Positions 33,421-43,931 of a stretch of DNA of 64,000 nt are shown in pieces. Position 1 is the first letter of the stretch; each line of letters starts with the position of its first letter. The stretch comes from Angiostrongylus vasorum (lineage: Eukaryota > Nematoda > Chromadorea > Rhabditida > Metastrongylidae), in contig JADANN010000335.1 of the NCBI GenBank assembly GCA_018806985.1, positions 1-64,000 of the forward strand. Reading direction: 5' to 3'. Made by a program: the position numbers and the translations under genes. The notes beneath the pieces were generated by a model. That model had not been told where the DNA came from. It made no database searches and saw only the letters and a list, made by a program, of their open reading frames with translations.

Positions 33421-36045
33421 TTGAGTACTTTTCTTAGAGGGAAGCTTTCAATTAATCGCCGTCAGCAGCAGAAGAAGTCCGCAACCGCCCTCGCCTTCAA
33501 CTTCGAATTCGGCACAACGAAATTTTCCAAGCCAACGTTCCATTGGGTTAACACTTCTCGTCTCCCCCTACCCCATTAACCTTTAAGCCCTTGGCTTGCT
33601 TACCTTCGAGTCCAAATTCGTAGAATTAAGTTCGTCGAAAAAATTGAAATCGAAATGACATCTGAAATTCAACCATTAAAATTTGTGAAAATTATTAGAA
33701 TTCGGTTATACAGTGCGAATGCGTATAACATGAATTTTGCAATGATTTGTATTACAACAGCGTTTGAAAGAAAATCTGTGGCCAAAACAAGCACAAGAAA
33801 AGTGAAATCACCAATGGGACATCGATTTCCGAGCCACAGTTTCAGCTATTCTCTTCACTGCTGCTGAGAACCAAAAAGCTCTAGCAACTGATTAGCCTAT
33901 TCTTATGATGAATCTCACACGCCCACCATTTTTTTCCACTTCGTCTTTATATTAATGGTTTCACAATGCTTTTTTGAAGCTGAAAGGAAGTAACTTTTGG
34001 CCACTTTCGGATGAGCACTGAATCTTTTGGCACGCCTTTGTGGGGACGGAAGTTTCCCATATTGCGACTAGCATGCTTTCAAAGGTACGGCAATGATTCC
34101 CTCCGTTTTACACTCCCATTTTTATTTCCAGATGGAGAAATGAAGCCCTTCTCAGCTGGTTAAATCATCATTCTTTATGATCTCCATGCCACAGAGTTCG
34201 AAAGTCGATGCCAACCACTAGTCGTAATAACGAGGTCAGCAATGTGACGAATGATAAACGACAACAGCGAATACTTCTCAATAAGAACACAAATTATTTA
34301 CGAATTTCGTAGTCGAAGAACGGGCTCATGTGTTCCACTCGTATCATTGATGTGAGATAGGAACATCTGGATTACTTGTAATCGAAATGGTTTTGAGTAT
34401 CTATTCACGACTCCATTTGTCCCTACTGGATTTCTGAACTGTTCAATGAACTCCTCTGGTTTCAGCGATGAAGAAAACTTTGTTATTAGTTATACCCTTC
34501 GAAGTCGCAGAATATCGCAATTCCAGGAAAATAGTATAATAACGCCTGCCTGCATGCCTATAAATCATTGTATAGAGTTATATGTTGCCTGTTCTAATCC
34601 GTTGAAACCGTGGTCTAAATGGATTAGGTTGGTTTAGGAAAGTTGGATAGCCAAGGAAAATCGGCTCAGTTGGTCTTGAGTCATCGACTTTTTCTTTCCC
34701 ATGCCTTGTTTGAAAATAAGTCGAGGTTTTTTCGCAACAGAACGCCCTAAGATACGATACTGACTCTATCGTCTCTCACCTCTACGTGCTGCCTCCATAC
34801 TTTCGCAAGGTCGCATCGAGGTGCCACAATACAATTCCCACTCTATCGTCTCTCACTACTACGTGCTGCCTCCACACTTTCCCACGCTTGCGCAGAGGGG
34901 ACCCCGCCCCTCGCTTATCGCTCGCCAGTCGCTGACACTGTTCAAATCATTGTCTCAGGCAAGTTGCTACAACGCCATCCGGGGTTCCGTCCTCTCTTTT
35001 TTTATTCGTTTTTTTTACAAAGACATTCGTGCATTGCACCAGAATTTGGAGTGCATGTTCTTGGCAGCATTTCTCTGCGGAATGTTGTCTTCCGCATTCA
35101 TCTACAAGTAAGAAAAAAAACGAGCTTAGCACTGGTAGAACACTACTTTTATACCGTCTTGTGGTCCGCAAACGCCGTGAACACAGCAGTTTCGCTTAAA
35201 CTCTCGTTAAGGATAAATTCCATAGAAGTTTCTATTAGCTCTCTGCTTAGAATTCGGACAAATTCTAGAGTTGTCTTAAGTGTGACATTTTTTTCAGTTC
35301 CATTCAAAATGATGCCAACTGTTTCCAACCACGAGCAACGAGAGAAGGAGACTGAGGTCTGTGTTTTGCTTACAGCAGTTGTTCGTCTTTGTCACAGTGT
35401 GCAGTGATACTCATGATACCGATGCAGCAAAGCAGCAATTTGTTGGAAATGGTCACGTTTTGCGCCGTTCATCTTTTAGCAAACATTTCTCAACACGTAG
35501 TAAATCTTGTCATTCGAAATGAGAACATTACAACTTGGGAACTATCGCCAATCGCAAAAGCTCTAATTCTGTAACAATAAGATTGTCGTGCTCTGGAGTA
35601 TAAAGGGCGTAACTTCTTTGTTTTGCTTCGTTGAAGCTCGTATTCGGAAGTCGAAATGGCTCAGAAGTCGTAACCTCGTAGAAGAGGGCAGGGGTGGTGC
35701 CACCAGTTTGTCTTAATATTTGAGGCTGTCGCTCTTGCGATCGCAGCTTTAAAAATGAGAATTTCATTCTCATTTTCCCATGGGTCTTAGTTTTAGGTGG
35801 ATTTATTAAGCACCAAAGATTTCAAAATGTAGAATGATTTTTTGTGCCAGAAGTGATAAGGCGAAGCCTTCCCTCTTCTATAAGACTGCGAAGCTACCAA
35901 ATCGTAAGCCACTCCACTTATCGGAAAATCATTGGCTTTTGTTGTGAAACCAGCATCCTTCATTATATTCTAGTGTATTAGTGTGGTCGTTCGTTCAATG
36001 AGAACCTTGTGCGAAGATGATCTAATTCGCCTGGAACTACTTCAG

Positions 36046-37199
36046 ATTTTCCGCAGTTATTTGGAAAAGAGCGGCACGATAGATGCCCTCACCGGGTGGA
36101 TACGCAAGGCGATCGAGACTCCGGCCGAAGAGCGTCCCACTGACCCTAAGAACTTCCTGAGAAAAGTAAGGAGTAAATCGGACGACTAATTGAACCCTTC
36201 AACAGTAACCTCCCTACAATATTGCAGAATTGGAATCGGTGGAACGGGAACGTCCTGAATACCGCCGTCAGAAACGCTCTCCAACAAACTCATGGCGAGG
36301 TCTGTATATTTATTAACTCGCCGTTTTTTTCTTTGTTTTCTTTACAACCCTTGTTGTTCTAACTGTTGAATGATTTGAAATACATCCATACTACGCTGGG
36401 GTATTCGCAAACTTGGACACTGGGCCAGATCCGATCACGATTATCCTTTCCGAGGGCTCGCGTATTATCCACTGCACAACGGAGGTCCTTGCTCTGCATT
36501 TCTCTGAGCTAGTTTTCTACCTAACGTTGGCATCAGCAACCATCCGTCAGCGGGATTGATCTGGAGAGCCTAAATCTGGATTGAACCCAGTTAAGTTGAG
36601 TTTGTAGTTGAAATCACAATGGTAACCTTTTATTTTTCTGCTTACTATAATTTTTCACGGCAGGGTATGATGTAAAGTACGACCAAAACGAGCGGTAGCT
36701 TACAGTCTCAGCTTAACTGGGTTCAGTGCTAATTTGTGCTCCCCAGATCAATCCCGCTAACGGCTGGTTGCTGATGACAACGTTAGGTAGAAAACTAGTT
36801 GAGAGAAGCGCAGAACAACGATGTCCGTGGTGCAGTGTGTAATACGCGAGCCCTTGGAAAGGGTAATCATGATTCGATCTGGCCCGGGGTGCAGGTTTTG
36901 CGAATATCTCAGCATCGTTCTGGTTGCATATCACATCATGCGCTGCCGTGAAAAAATTATGGTAGGCAGAAAATAAAAGGTTACCATCATTGAATGATTA
37001 ATATTGTATCTTCTTTTCATAATATGGCAGAGCTTGTACACTCAGATGATATCTTCATTTATAGCTAGTCGAGGTACTGAAGGAAAATGAAACACTCAAC
37101 GAATGTATTGGCAGATTCGAAGCCGTTGTTCTGAGGCGTCGCCTCAATGCTTTAGAGGCCTCCGTGGCAGCTCTTAAAAATCGAGCCTCAAAATCATAG
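36046..37199 (+). CDS. MYCBP-like (c-Myc-binding-protein family) gene, 3' exons
   Basis: Three exons, all in phase 0. Exon 36046-36165 (after TACTTCAG) encodes IFRSYLEKSGTIDALTGW and onwards to ETPAEERPTDPKNFLRK, matching the MYCBP family core (FRRYLEKSG, LD, LT, E-P, FL). Exon 36228-36299 (24 codons) follows ATTGCAG. Exon 37074-37199 encodes a heptad-rich helix, VLKENETLNECIGRFEAVVL then LNALEASVAALKN, ending at TAG 37197-37199, as expected for the coiled-coil tail of MYCBP. MYCBP proteins are about 100 residues and bind Myc and A-kinase anchor proteins; in cilia-bearing animals some are axonemal. The frame also runs upstream to an ATG at 35998, but the acceptor at 36045 is conserved in the left copy, so the first exon is probably separate and unidentified. 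Both SINE2 copies lie in the last intron. Confidence 0.6.
36380..36605 (-). mobile_element. SINE2, copy 4
   Basis: Mirror of 8826-9055; TACTACGCTGGGGTATTCGC, GATCCGATCACGATTATCC, GATCTGGAGAGCC, AGTTAAGTTGAGTTTGTAG. In the last intron of the MYCBP-like gene. Confidence 0.75.
36715..36965 (+). mobile_element. SINE2, copy 5
   Basis: CTGGGTTCAGTGCTAATTTG, CCCCAGATCAATCCCGC, A-box-like TCCGTGGTGCAGTGTGTAAT, B-box-like GATTCGATCTGGCCC, GCGAATATCTCAGCATCG. Best-preserved copy of the family; mirror of 8106-8340. Confidence 0.8.
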
Positions 37200-38756
37200 C
37201 ATTAGTCTTAACTCAGTGATCTGACGTATTTTTTTGCCACCTAGGCCTTTGCTTGTCTTACTTTTTTGTATAAAGTCCTTTTTGTGTTTCGTTCAGTTCC
37301 CACATGTCGATTCCACATAGTAATCGGTCATTGAGGCAATGTGAACTGATTCTACTACGGTCATTAACAACGGGCAGCACCTTTTTTTTCTGTTCGTAAA
37401 TGTGTTGTGTTTCGTAAATCATGTGTCAAACAAGCAGTCTAAGTGGAGGGTACCAGGAACATTCACGAGAACACCAACCTGGTGAGCTGTGGTCCGACGC
37501 GTATCGCTTGGTTCTTGAAGGTTAGTAGTTGGGTATGCGACTCTTGTCTCTGCTACTCGAAAGTGGGCAGATAATTGAGCATGTAATTCTTATCTCAAGG
37601 TACTGTCATTTTTAAGCTTTCAGTTACATAGGTCATTTGGTTCTTCAATAAGCATCGCGAGAAACAGGTCGCTTGATATTTCTCCGTATGCTTTTATTTT
37701 GAGGTCTTTCTGTTGAGGCATATTGACAACGTTTCCTCTACTCCGAAAAGATATTCGTATTTATTTGACCAAATGCCTCCATATCTTTTCCACTTGCATA
37801 CAACAATATGAAGTACTGTCAGTGAATCACCCGATAAGATCTGCCCACGGTAGAAACATGCTCAAAAAAAACTTTATTTAGTGCTAAGTGACATAATTGG
37901 CGCCACTGAAATTCAAACAGCGAAGCGACACAAGAGCACATTTAGTCAGTCTGATAACTGATACTGCTATTTACTGATATTCACCTATTTTTTCTTCCTG
38001 AAAGTGAACTGGTTTGAGCACGATTCTGCCCCATATGGAAGGCTTCATTCGGTTAGTATTGAGGCAACGTGGCATGTCGAAATGGCCGATAAGGGGCTAA
38101 ACGCGGACCAAAAGAGACTTCTTGCTTTCCTGAGAATGTTTCTGCTCCCCAGATTTGACGGATATCCTGCGTCTATGAGGATATATTCATACATGCGTAC
38201 GTGGGTGTGTTCTCGTTTATGAGAATTGTATTCTACGAATCAATTCGAACAAAAAGCCTGCCATCAAATGATTGCAAAGTATGTGGAAGCGGTTTGGAAT
38301 CGCCTCCAACAATTAGGGCCCGTGTCTACTGTGGAACAGACCAGCAAGCCATCCGTGAGTATATGCGTCCGTGAGTACCTAGTAGTAAACACAAAGGATG
38401 TCTGTCAAATCGAAACAAAAGAAGCAGGGGGCCATCTCCTGGATCCACCATCGGTGTCTAAGGAAGGCGCAAGATCGCTTTTGTTTCGCGTTCAACCCTC
38501 TACTGGCCACCTGGGACTCTCCACGTTGCCTCACGATTAAATCCTTGTCAGCGAGATCAGTGGGTACTCATTCATGTAGTTATTTCGTAGTAAATTTTGG
38601 GTAAAAAGATGTGGAATTCATTGGATGAGGAGGAGGGTAACTACTTAGCAGGTTCTACCGAGAAATTGTCTTGTATCTTCAATCAGACCTCCTAGTCTTT
38701 TCGGATTGAAATCAGTAAAATGTCATGTTAGTGTCAGGGAACCAGAATACCTTTCT

Positions 38757-39110
38757 TGCAATAAAATTTTTATATGTATTCCTTCCTTGATGAGCTTACA
38801 TGAGGTCGATAATCGTATTTATTTTTCCGCTAACATTTCAATGTCATCGTCTTTATCAGAGCCGATGATCTGAGTCGATGGTCCACGCTTGTTCTTCGTT
38901 CCGGTGTGTCCGCTTCGCTTTGGTGTGGAATCAGGTAGATCTCCCTCAGCGGGCCACCTCCTTGAATGAGGCATACTCACTAGGTGGTGCCCTTTTATGC
39001 ACGATGCTTATGGTTGGTAGCTGTGATAGTCTGGTGATAGTAACTTTTTTTCCCGGACTATCAGTGCTGCAGAAAGTCGGTGCCATTATAACCTGGCAAA
39101 GAGCGGTAAC
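38757..39110 (-). mobile_element. Hammerhead-bearing repeat unit, tandem copy 1
   Basis: Shares GATGAGCTTAC..GAGGT..GATAA, ATTTATTTTCGGCTAA-like, AGAGCCGATGATC..GAGTCGATGGTC and CTTGTTCTTC with 39150-39300, 382 bases apart in the same orientation. Contains hammerhead-like motif b1. Absent from the left arm of the inverted duplication. Confidence 0.7.
38829..38863 (-). ncRNA. Hammerhead-ribozyme-like motif b1
   Basis: Minus strand: GGCT, CTGATAA (core G mutated), A, GACG-ATGA-CATT, GAAA, T, GTT, AGC. Stem II partly broken, so probably inactive. Confidence 0.45.
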
Positions 39111-39124
39111 AATATTTCAAATCC

Positions 39125-39335
39125 GACTTTCCTTTAATCTCGGTGTGACTAATCAACATGTATTCTTTCTTTGATGAGCTTACCCGAGGTTGATAAAGAT
39201 ATTTATTTTCGGCTAAGATTTCGACGTCCTCGTCTTCATCAGAACCGATGATCCGAGTCGATGGTCCATGCTTGTTCTTCTTCTCGATGTGGCGGCTTCG
39301 CGTTCGTGTCGATTGTGTTGTGTTAGAAAAATGTC
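39125..39335 (-). mobile_element. Hammerhead-bearing repeat unit, tandem copy 2
   Basis: Begins at the conserved end GACTTTCCTTTAATCTCGG (the reverse of the GCCGAGGTTAA..AAAGTCGG tail found beside the PLEs) and carries motif b2. Confidence 0.7.
39211..39246 (-). ncRNA. Hammerhead-ribozyme-like motif b2
   Basis: Minus strand: GGTT, CTGATGA, A, GACG-AGGA-CGTC (four perfect pairs), GAAA, then TCTTAGCC. Stem I GGTT/AGCC pairs with one wobble. Consensus CUGAUGA and GAAA intact; the cleavage-site triplet is altered relative to the other copies. Confidence 0.55.
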
Positions 39336-39650
39336 AAGTGTTAAAAAAATTGTTATAGTTCGATAGCTGAAAATGTAGGGTTCTCCTTTAGCCATCGTAT
39401 TCTCATCGCTTTTTCTCGTAGAATAACAGACATAAATATATTCGCACGGAGGTCAATTTGATTCTAACACAAAAAAAATTTCTTAACTAGGCAATTACGA
39501 TTGTTGCCGCTTCACTACTATAACCTTTATCACTGCACTCGAGCGCTTCTGAACGACTGCCAGCATGAAATCTGCCACCTAAACGAACGATGCTATGAAA
39601 TTAATGTTTAGAAATAAGGGTTTATCTCAGGGAATGTCAACATAAAAAAT

Positions 39651-40096
39651 TTTTTTCGATTAATGATGTGCTTAACTACGAAGACCTTTATAGATAGTTC
39701 AAACAGGAAGAAAACCAAATCACGAACTATTTTTAGAAGACAGCTGACTAATCTGAGATTAGTACGATTCAAGTAACTGAGGCGCATTAACTAAATTATC
39801 ATTCTAGAATATCTGTCTCTTCTCTTTGCTGAAGGAGATCTATTCACGGAATGTTCCAGCACCATTGTAGAAGATGGTGGATTTTGTCAAAGATCCTGTT
39901 ACCCAGTTTTCCTACGATGATTTGAATATTTGTAAACATTAATGAAATGTAACAATTACTCGTAGAGATGTTGATTCTGACCGGTGTTCTTCCTTTTCTG
40001 TTACGCCACAGGGCCGTTTGGCGAGAGGTTGTCGAGGAAAGCGCGCCCACAATAGTAAATAATAATAATAAATAACAGTAACAAATAATAATGACA
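39651..40096. other. Unassigned spacer
   Basis: Nothing recognised. Confidence 0.4.
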
Positions 40097-40510
40097 AATA
40101 GTAACAGTAAATCCTCCCAACGTTTTACCGCCTCAGCCTCATCTTGGTTGGGAGGTGTTCCTGGGTGCAAGGCTGCGATATGCAGCGGAGGATTCATCTT
40201 CTCAGCAGGGTCTCCCAAGCTAAGTCTGGGTTTCCATCAGAAAGCCCAGCTACGAGTAAACCAATACCAGATCCAAAACCGTCCTGGTATCAAACTAGCC
40301 GCATAGTGGCAAACCTTCCCTGTCATCCAGAAGGGCTGCCACGGCCTGTGGTGGTGACGATCTGAGGCAGACTTTGGCCAAGCTGTCCGTGGGACTCCAG
40401 GGAACCACAATGGCTAAACCAGCAAATCTCCGGAGAATGGAATTTGTACTGAGGCCCGCAGGACCAGTGAAGACGGTATAAATCCAAGTATCCAAGTAAA
40501 TAAGTAGCAG
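40097..40510 (+). mobile_element. Dispersed repeat R4 (SINE-like), copy 1
   Basis: Begins CCTCCCAACGTTTTACCGCC, continues TTGGTTGGGAGGTGTTCCTG, GGCTGCGATATGCAGCGG, AGCCCAGCTACGAGTAAACC, GGGAACCACAATGGCTAAAC and ends with ATCCAAGTATCCAAGTAAAT. The terminal (TCCAAGTAT)(CCAAGTAAGT) tandem is shared by all copies. About 400 bases; no coding potential. Confidence 0.8.
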
Positions 40511-40526
40511 TAAATAATAATAATAC

Positions 40527-40806
40527 CAGGGGCGCATGCGGCGCAGTGGTTAAAGACGACCTGCAATACATATGGGATCGATCCCAATGCTCCAGGCTCA
40601 GCAAGCCCTTTATCCCTTCAGGGTCGGCAAATTGTTGATAGACATTTCAAGGAGGATAGTCTCATCAACTCGATACATCGGCGGGTCACCGCGAGTCATT
40701 GTAAGGTCCAGGTATGCATTCGATCATCTCTAACGATGCTTAAGGAAGTTGAATGCATAGCGCATCCCACAGGGAATGATCAACGCCGGAGGCTTTATCC
40801 TTTTTA
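40527..40806 (+). mobile_element. SINE1, copy 9
   Basis: GGGCGCATGCGGCGCAGTGGTT head, GGGATCGATCCC B box, body complete, 3' end AACGCCGGAGGCTTTATCC. Lies immediately downstream of R4 copy 1. Confidence 0.9.
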
Positions 40807-40831
40807 AATAACAGTATTGATAACGATAATA

Positions 40832-40839
40832 ATAAGATT

Positions 40840-40891
<52 letters not shown>

Positions 40892-40935
40892 GCAATAATA
40901 ACAATAACAATATCAATAATAATGATAATAAAAGC
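40832..40935. repeat. (AAT)n microsatellite
   Basis: About 20 perfect AAT triplets flanked by degenerate ones, directly after SINE1 copy 9; possibly grown from its 3' tail. Confidence 0.95.
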
Positions 40936-41029
40936 AGCTCCCAAGACTGACTTCCCACTAGCCTTCATATTGATGAGTAATTCACTCTATCAAGAAGGGA
41001 GGTTGTAATTATACTATTTATTTGCCCAC

Positions 41030-41700
41030 ACGAGTTGATTTCGCCTTGTTCTGGGCCTCGAAAGATCAACATAACTGATGCACAGCTTACATCAACCTCG
41101 CATCACCTCAATAAGGACAGTTCACATTAACTGATGCAACATAGTCAATCACACAGCTCCACAATCTTGACAAAAAACTGGGGTACCTAAATCTAAACCG
41201 CATTGAAAAAAAGCAGCTTCTTTGCAAACTCATCGCTCTCTCAGAGCTTCCCCCAGAGTGTTCTACGTGGAAACCAACTACACAGAGTTCATATGGTTGG
41301 ATAATATTTCTTTTTCACATCAAATAATGGGCCTGAAACCTCCCTGCGGTTCATTTTCGGATCTTTGGAATTTTTCCGGAATGCTTTGAGAGTGTTGTTC
41401 GTTGTCGTTTTCGATTCCTATACGAGGGTGGTCGCTTCTGCTTCAACATCTTTCCCGTTACATGTCTGTGTCCTATGTGCCCCTAATAGAGTATTTTTGC
41501 TCAACTTTACTCTTACCGTCTAGGTATTCTTTATGCAGACACAGATGTCTCCAACGCGAGCGACTGGAATAAAAGTGTCGTGGTTTTTCTGCCGAGATTA
41601 TGGAGCTACTTGGCAGAACCTAGGCTGTGGAGGAGGCGAAATCTGCCGAAACGTGAGCATTCATGGATAAATGAATAGTATAGTAACATCTCGTGTATGC
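41030..41700 (-). mobile_element. PLE relic
   Basis: CCTGCGGTTCATTTTCGGAT, TTGGAATTTTTCCGGAATGC, CATGTCTGTGTCCTATG and CCGTCTAGGTATTCTTTATG parallel the endonuclease C-terminal region at 49250-49470, minus orientation. A terminal repeat with a degenerate hammerhead-like motif lies at 41622-41658 in plus orientation, as expected for an inverted terminal repeat. Confidence 0.65.
41622..41658 (+). ncRNA. Degenerate hammerhead-like motif c
   Basis: AGGCTGTGGAGGAGGCGAAA then TCTGCC, GAAA, C, GTG, AGC. The CUGANGA box is mutated (CTGTGGA), so it is probably dead. Confidence 0.45.
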
Positions 41701-41788
41701 TTATCAAGAAAACAGCGAGTAGTAATAGAAATAATACAATTAACATTGCCTGAATGTCCTAATTGAATAACGACAGAACACGCGCGCA

Positions 41789-42001
41789 CTAATCGAATGG
41801 CATCGATGGAAAACGTCGTCGTGGTCGTCGTCGATTCGAATCTTCAGCTCCAGAATCGTATTCAACATCATCAACCAAATCGTCGTCAACATCATCAACC
41901 ACATCGCCGTCGGCTTCAATTCCCCTATCATCAGTTTTAGAGTCGTACCCAACATCATCAAACACGTCGTCGTCGTCTTCAATTCTCTTCATCTCCTCCA
42001 T
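41789..42001 (-). CDS. Acidic low-complexity open frame
   Basis: Minus-strand frame of 70 codons starting MEEMKRIEDDDDVFDDVGYD, with repeated DDV units, ending in an arginine-rich stretch. It rests on a (GAC/GTC)-biased tract, so the frame may be a by-product of trinucleotide expansion. No splice context or domain recognised. Could be an exon of an acidic nuclear protein or non-coding. Confidence 0.2.
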   Translation of the reverse strand: MEEMKRIEDDDDVFDDVGYDSKTDDRGIEADGDVVDDVDDDLVDDVEYDSGAEDSNRRRPRRRFPSMPFD

Positions 42002-42376
42002 ATCTTTAGCTTAACGTGCAGCTTCATTATCGTCGTTATTTCATTCTCTTTTGAAATCAGTGACACGTTTTCTGGTAGTTGATGGAAAATTCTTTCATAT
42101 CTCAGCGACAACAATGTCTACGAAACTTCACATAATTTTTTAAAAGTTTTGAGGCCTTGGATGTCGAACGAATATTTTTCGAATATTCGAAGGTTTTGTC
42201 GTCTTTCTGTGGTTTCTTGTACTATTTCTGCTTTTCTTTACTCTCTTCTTCACTATCTTTATCATTTATAAATCATACATTAATTGCATGTTTTATAATT
42301 TTTACATCAATTATTAATTATAAATTTTGTACCAGTTTTCAAATTATAAGTCAAAATATCTTTATTTGCATTTAAA
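42002..42376. other. Unassigned spacer
   Basis: AT-rich, nothing recognised. Confidence 0.4.
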
Positions 42377-42466
42377 AAACCTACTTTCCTTTAACCTCGG
42401 CATGACTATTCAACATGTATTCTTTATTTGATATGCTTACACGAAGTTAATAAACAATCTTTATTC

Positions 42467-42503
42467 GGACTAACGTCTCAACGGTATCGTCTTCATCAGA
42501 GCC
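42467..42503 (-). ncRNA. Hammerhead-ribozyme-like motif d1
   Basis: Minus strand: GGCT, CTGATGA, A, GACG-ATAC-CGTT (four pairs including G-U), GAGA (A-to-G change in the GAAA box), C, GTT, AGTCC. Confidence 0.5.
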
Positions 42504-42931
42504 GATGATCCGAGTCGATGATGCACAGTTGTTCGTCTTCTTGATGTAGCGCCTTCTTCTTCATATTGAGTCGCTTCTTCTCAATGGAGCACCTCTCGAT
42601 TAAGGCATACTCACCTGACTATGCTATTCTATACTCGCTTTTATATTCTCTTCCTTAAATATTCTTATACTCCATGCAAGCTGATAATGAAACCGCCTTT
42701 TGCAAGATGGACTCTCTGGAAAAAACAAGTTGTTATTACCAGACAATCACTATCTTCATCAACCAGCATCCTCTATAAAAAAGAGCGTTGTTGCGTGAGA
42801 ATGCCTCATTCGAGAGGTCTCCATTGAGGAAGATAATCAAGATTCTATATCTATATAGATAAGACTCGGTACGAAGACGAAGACTCTACATCGAGAAGAC
42901 AAACAGCCTTGGACCATCGACTTGGATCATC

Positions 42932-42967
42932 GGCTCTGATGAAGACAAAGAGGTCGAGACATTAGCC
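42932..42967 (+). ncRNA. Hammerhead-ribozyme-like motif d2
   Basis: GGCT, CTGATGA, A, GAC-AAAGAG-GTC, GAGA, C, ATT, AGCC. Partner of d1 in the opposite arm of the element; shares the GAGA change. Confidence 0.5.
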
Positions 42968-43098
42968 AAATAAAATTGTTCGTCAACCTGGTGTAAACTC
43001 ACCGGAGAAAAAATACATCTTTACTTGTTCAGCAATCGCGAGGTTGTTAAACAGCATACATTTACTTCCATAGAAAAAACACAATACAATACAACAGT

Positions 43099-43135
43099 AG
43101 CTGACGTTTCGGCAGTATCGCCTTCTTCAGAGCCT
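43099..43135 (-). ncRNA. Hammerhead-ribozyme-like motif e1
   Basis: Minus strand: GGCT, CTGAAGA, A, GGCG-ATAC-TGCC (with one G-U pair), GAAA, C, GTC, AGCT. Complete core. In the left inverted arm of the PLE. Confidence 0.65.
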
Positions 43136-43525
43136 GGAAGGGTATACTGACATACAATTTACTAGGCCAAACGCTTCAATGACACTTACAAAAAAGACGA
43201 AAAAACTCTATGGTAATTACATGGTCAACAGCTCGAAAAAAAAGAAAAACTCACCGCTTTTTTTACGTGCCTTCCCATGAGGAAGATTAGAACAGCTGAT
43301 TATGGTCGCATAAGGTTGATGACTGCACCATCCCACATCAGAAATTGATGCGAACATATGGGGTCAGGTCGCGTATGACCTCTGGGCATTCATCCCCTGC
43401 TATTCATTGTAGGGTTTTTGGCATTTATCCAAAAAGCCCCAAGAAGTTTTCGCGCTGGTGTTCTAGTCTCCTGCGCAAGGATATTGACTTTTACTTCAAA
43501 ATCGTCCACGCTGTGCTTTTGTATC

Positions 43526-43873
43526 CTATGCGTGCCTAGTGGGGTACTTTGTCTTAGTTTTCGTTTGCCATCTAGGTGTTCTTTTTATACGGATACACAA
43601 AGGCCTGCCCGTTTTGCCAATATATTCATCTCCGCAATTATTACAAGAGATCAGGTATATCGTACCTGAACTCATGCAATCACCGTCCCTGCCGTAAGGG
43701 CAGATTACGCAATTTGTTGTTTCACATAGACGGTCATACAGGCGGTTACGAACTAACTGACGACGTAGAGTAGCCGGTGGTATTTCAACTATCGCTACCG
43801 ATTCCTCTAGACCTGCCCTTCTTAAGCATCGTTTAATCGCTACGCTTACTTCATCGCTAATAAAGGGCAGCAT
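43526..43873 (-). pseudogene. PLE GIY-YIG endonuclease domain
   Basis: Reads LPFISDEVSVAIKRCLRRAG, RRQLVRNRLYDRLC, TNCVICPYGRDGDC (a CxxC-type pair), GTIYLISCNNCGDEYIGKTG (GIY-YIG: the IY and EYIG elements), RPLCIRI. The frame then shifts at RIKRTPRW instead of the expected RIKEH helix. Penelope elements use this nuclease to nick their target. Confidence 0.88.
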
Positions 43874-43931
43874 AAACGGGACTTTCTTTTGGCCAAGTGT
43901 TTCGCTTGGGCGCGTCGCTCTCCTTCTAAAC

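Larger units (their letters stand above)
33060..39650 (-). repeat. Right arm of large inverted duplication
   Basis: Collinear in reverse complement with 6100-13600. Carries the mirror mariner relic (33100-33420), the intact MYCBP-like gene, both mirror SINE2 copies, and unique insertions of hammerhead-bearing repeats at 38757-39330. Lacks the RTE LINE, SINE1 and SINE3 found in the left arm. Confidence 0.85.
42377..42995. mobile_element. Small inverted-repeat element with hammerhead-like motifs in both arms
   Basis: Arms at about 42385-42610 and 42790-42990 are inverted copies (TGTAGCGCCTTCTTC-like region, GAGCACCTCTCGATTAAGGC against GCCTCATTCGAGAGGTCTCC, and the hammerhead-like cores). Only about 180 bases lie between. 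It looks like a PLE-type terminal-repeat pair from which the coding interior was lost. It abuts the PLE at 43025. Confidence 0.7.

Noticed and set aside
40832..40935. CRISPR-like or structured direct repeats
   Set aside because: Simple trinucleotide repeat without spacers, in a eukaryotic genome.
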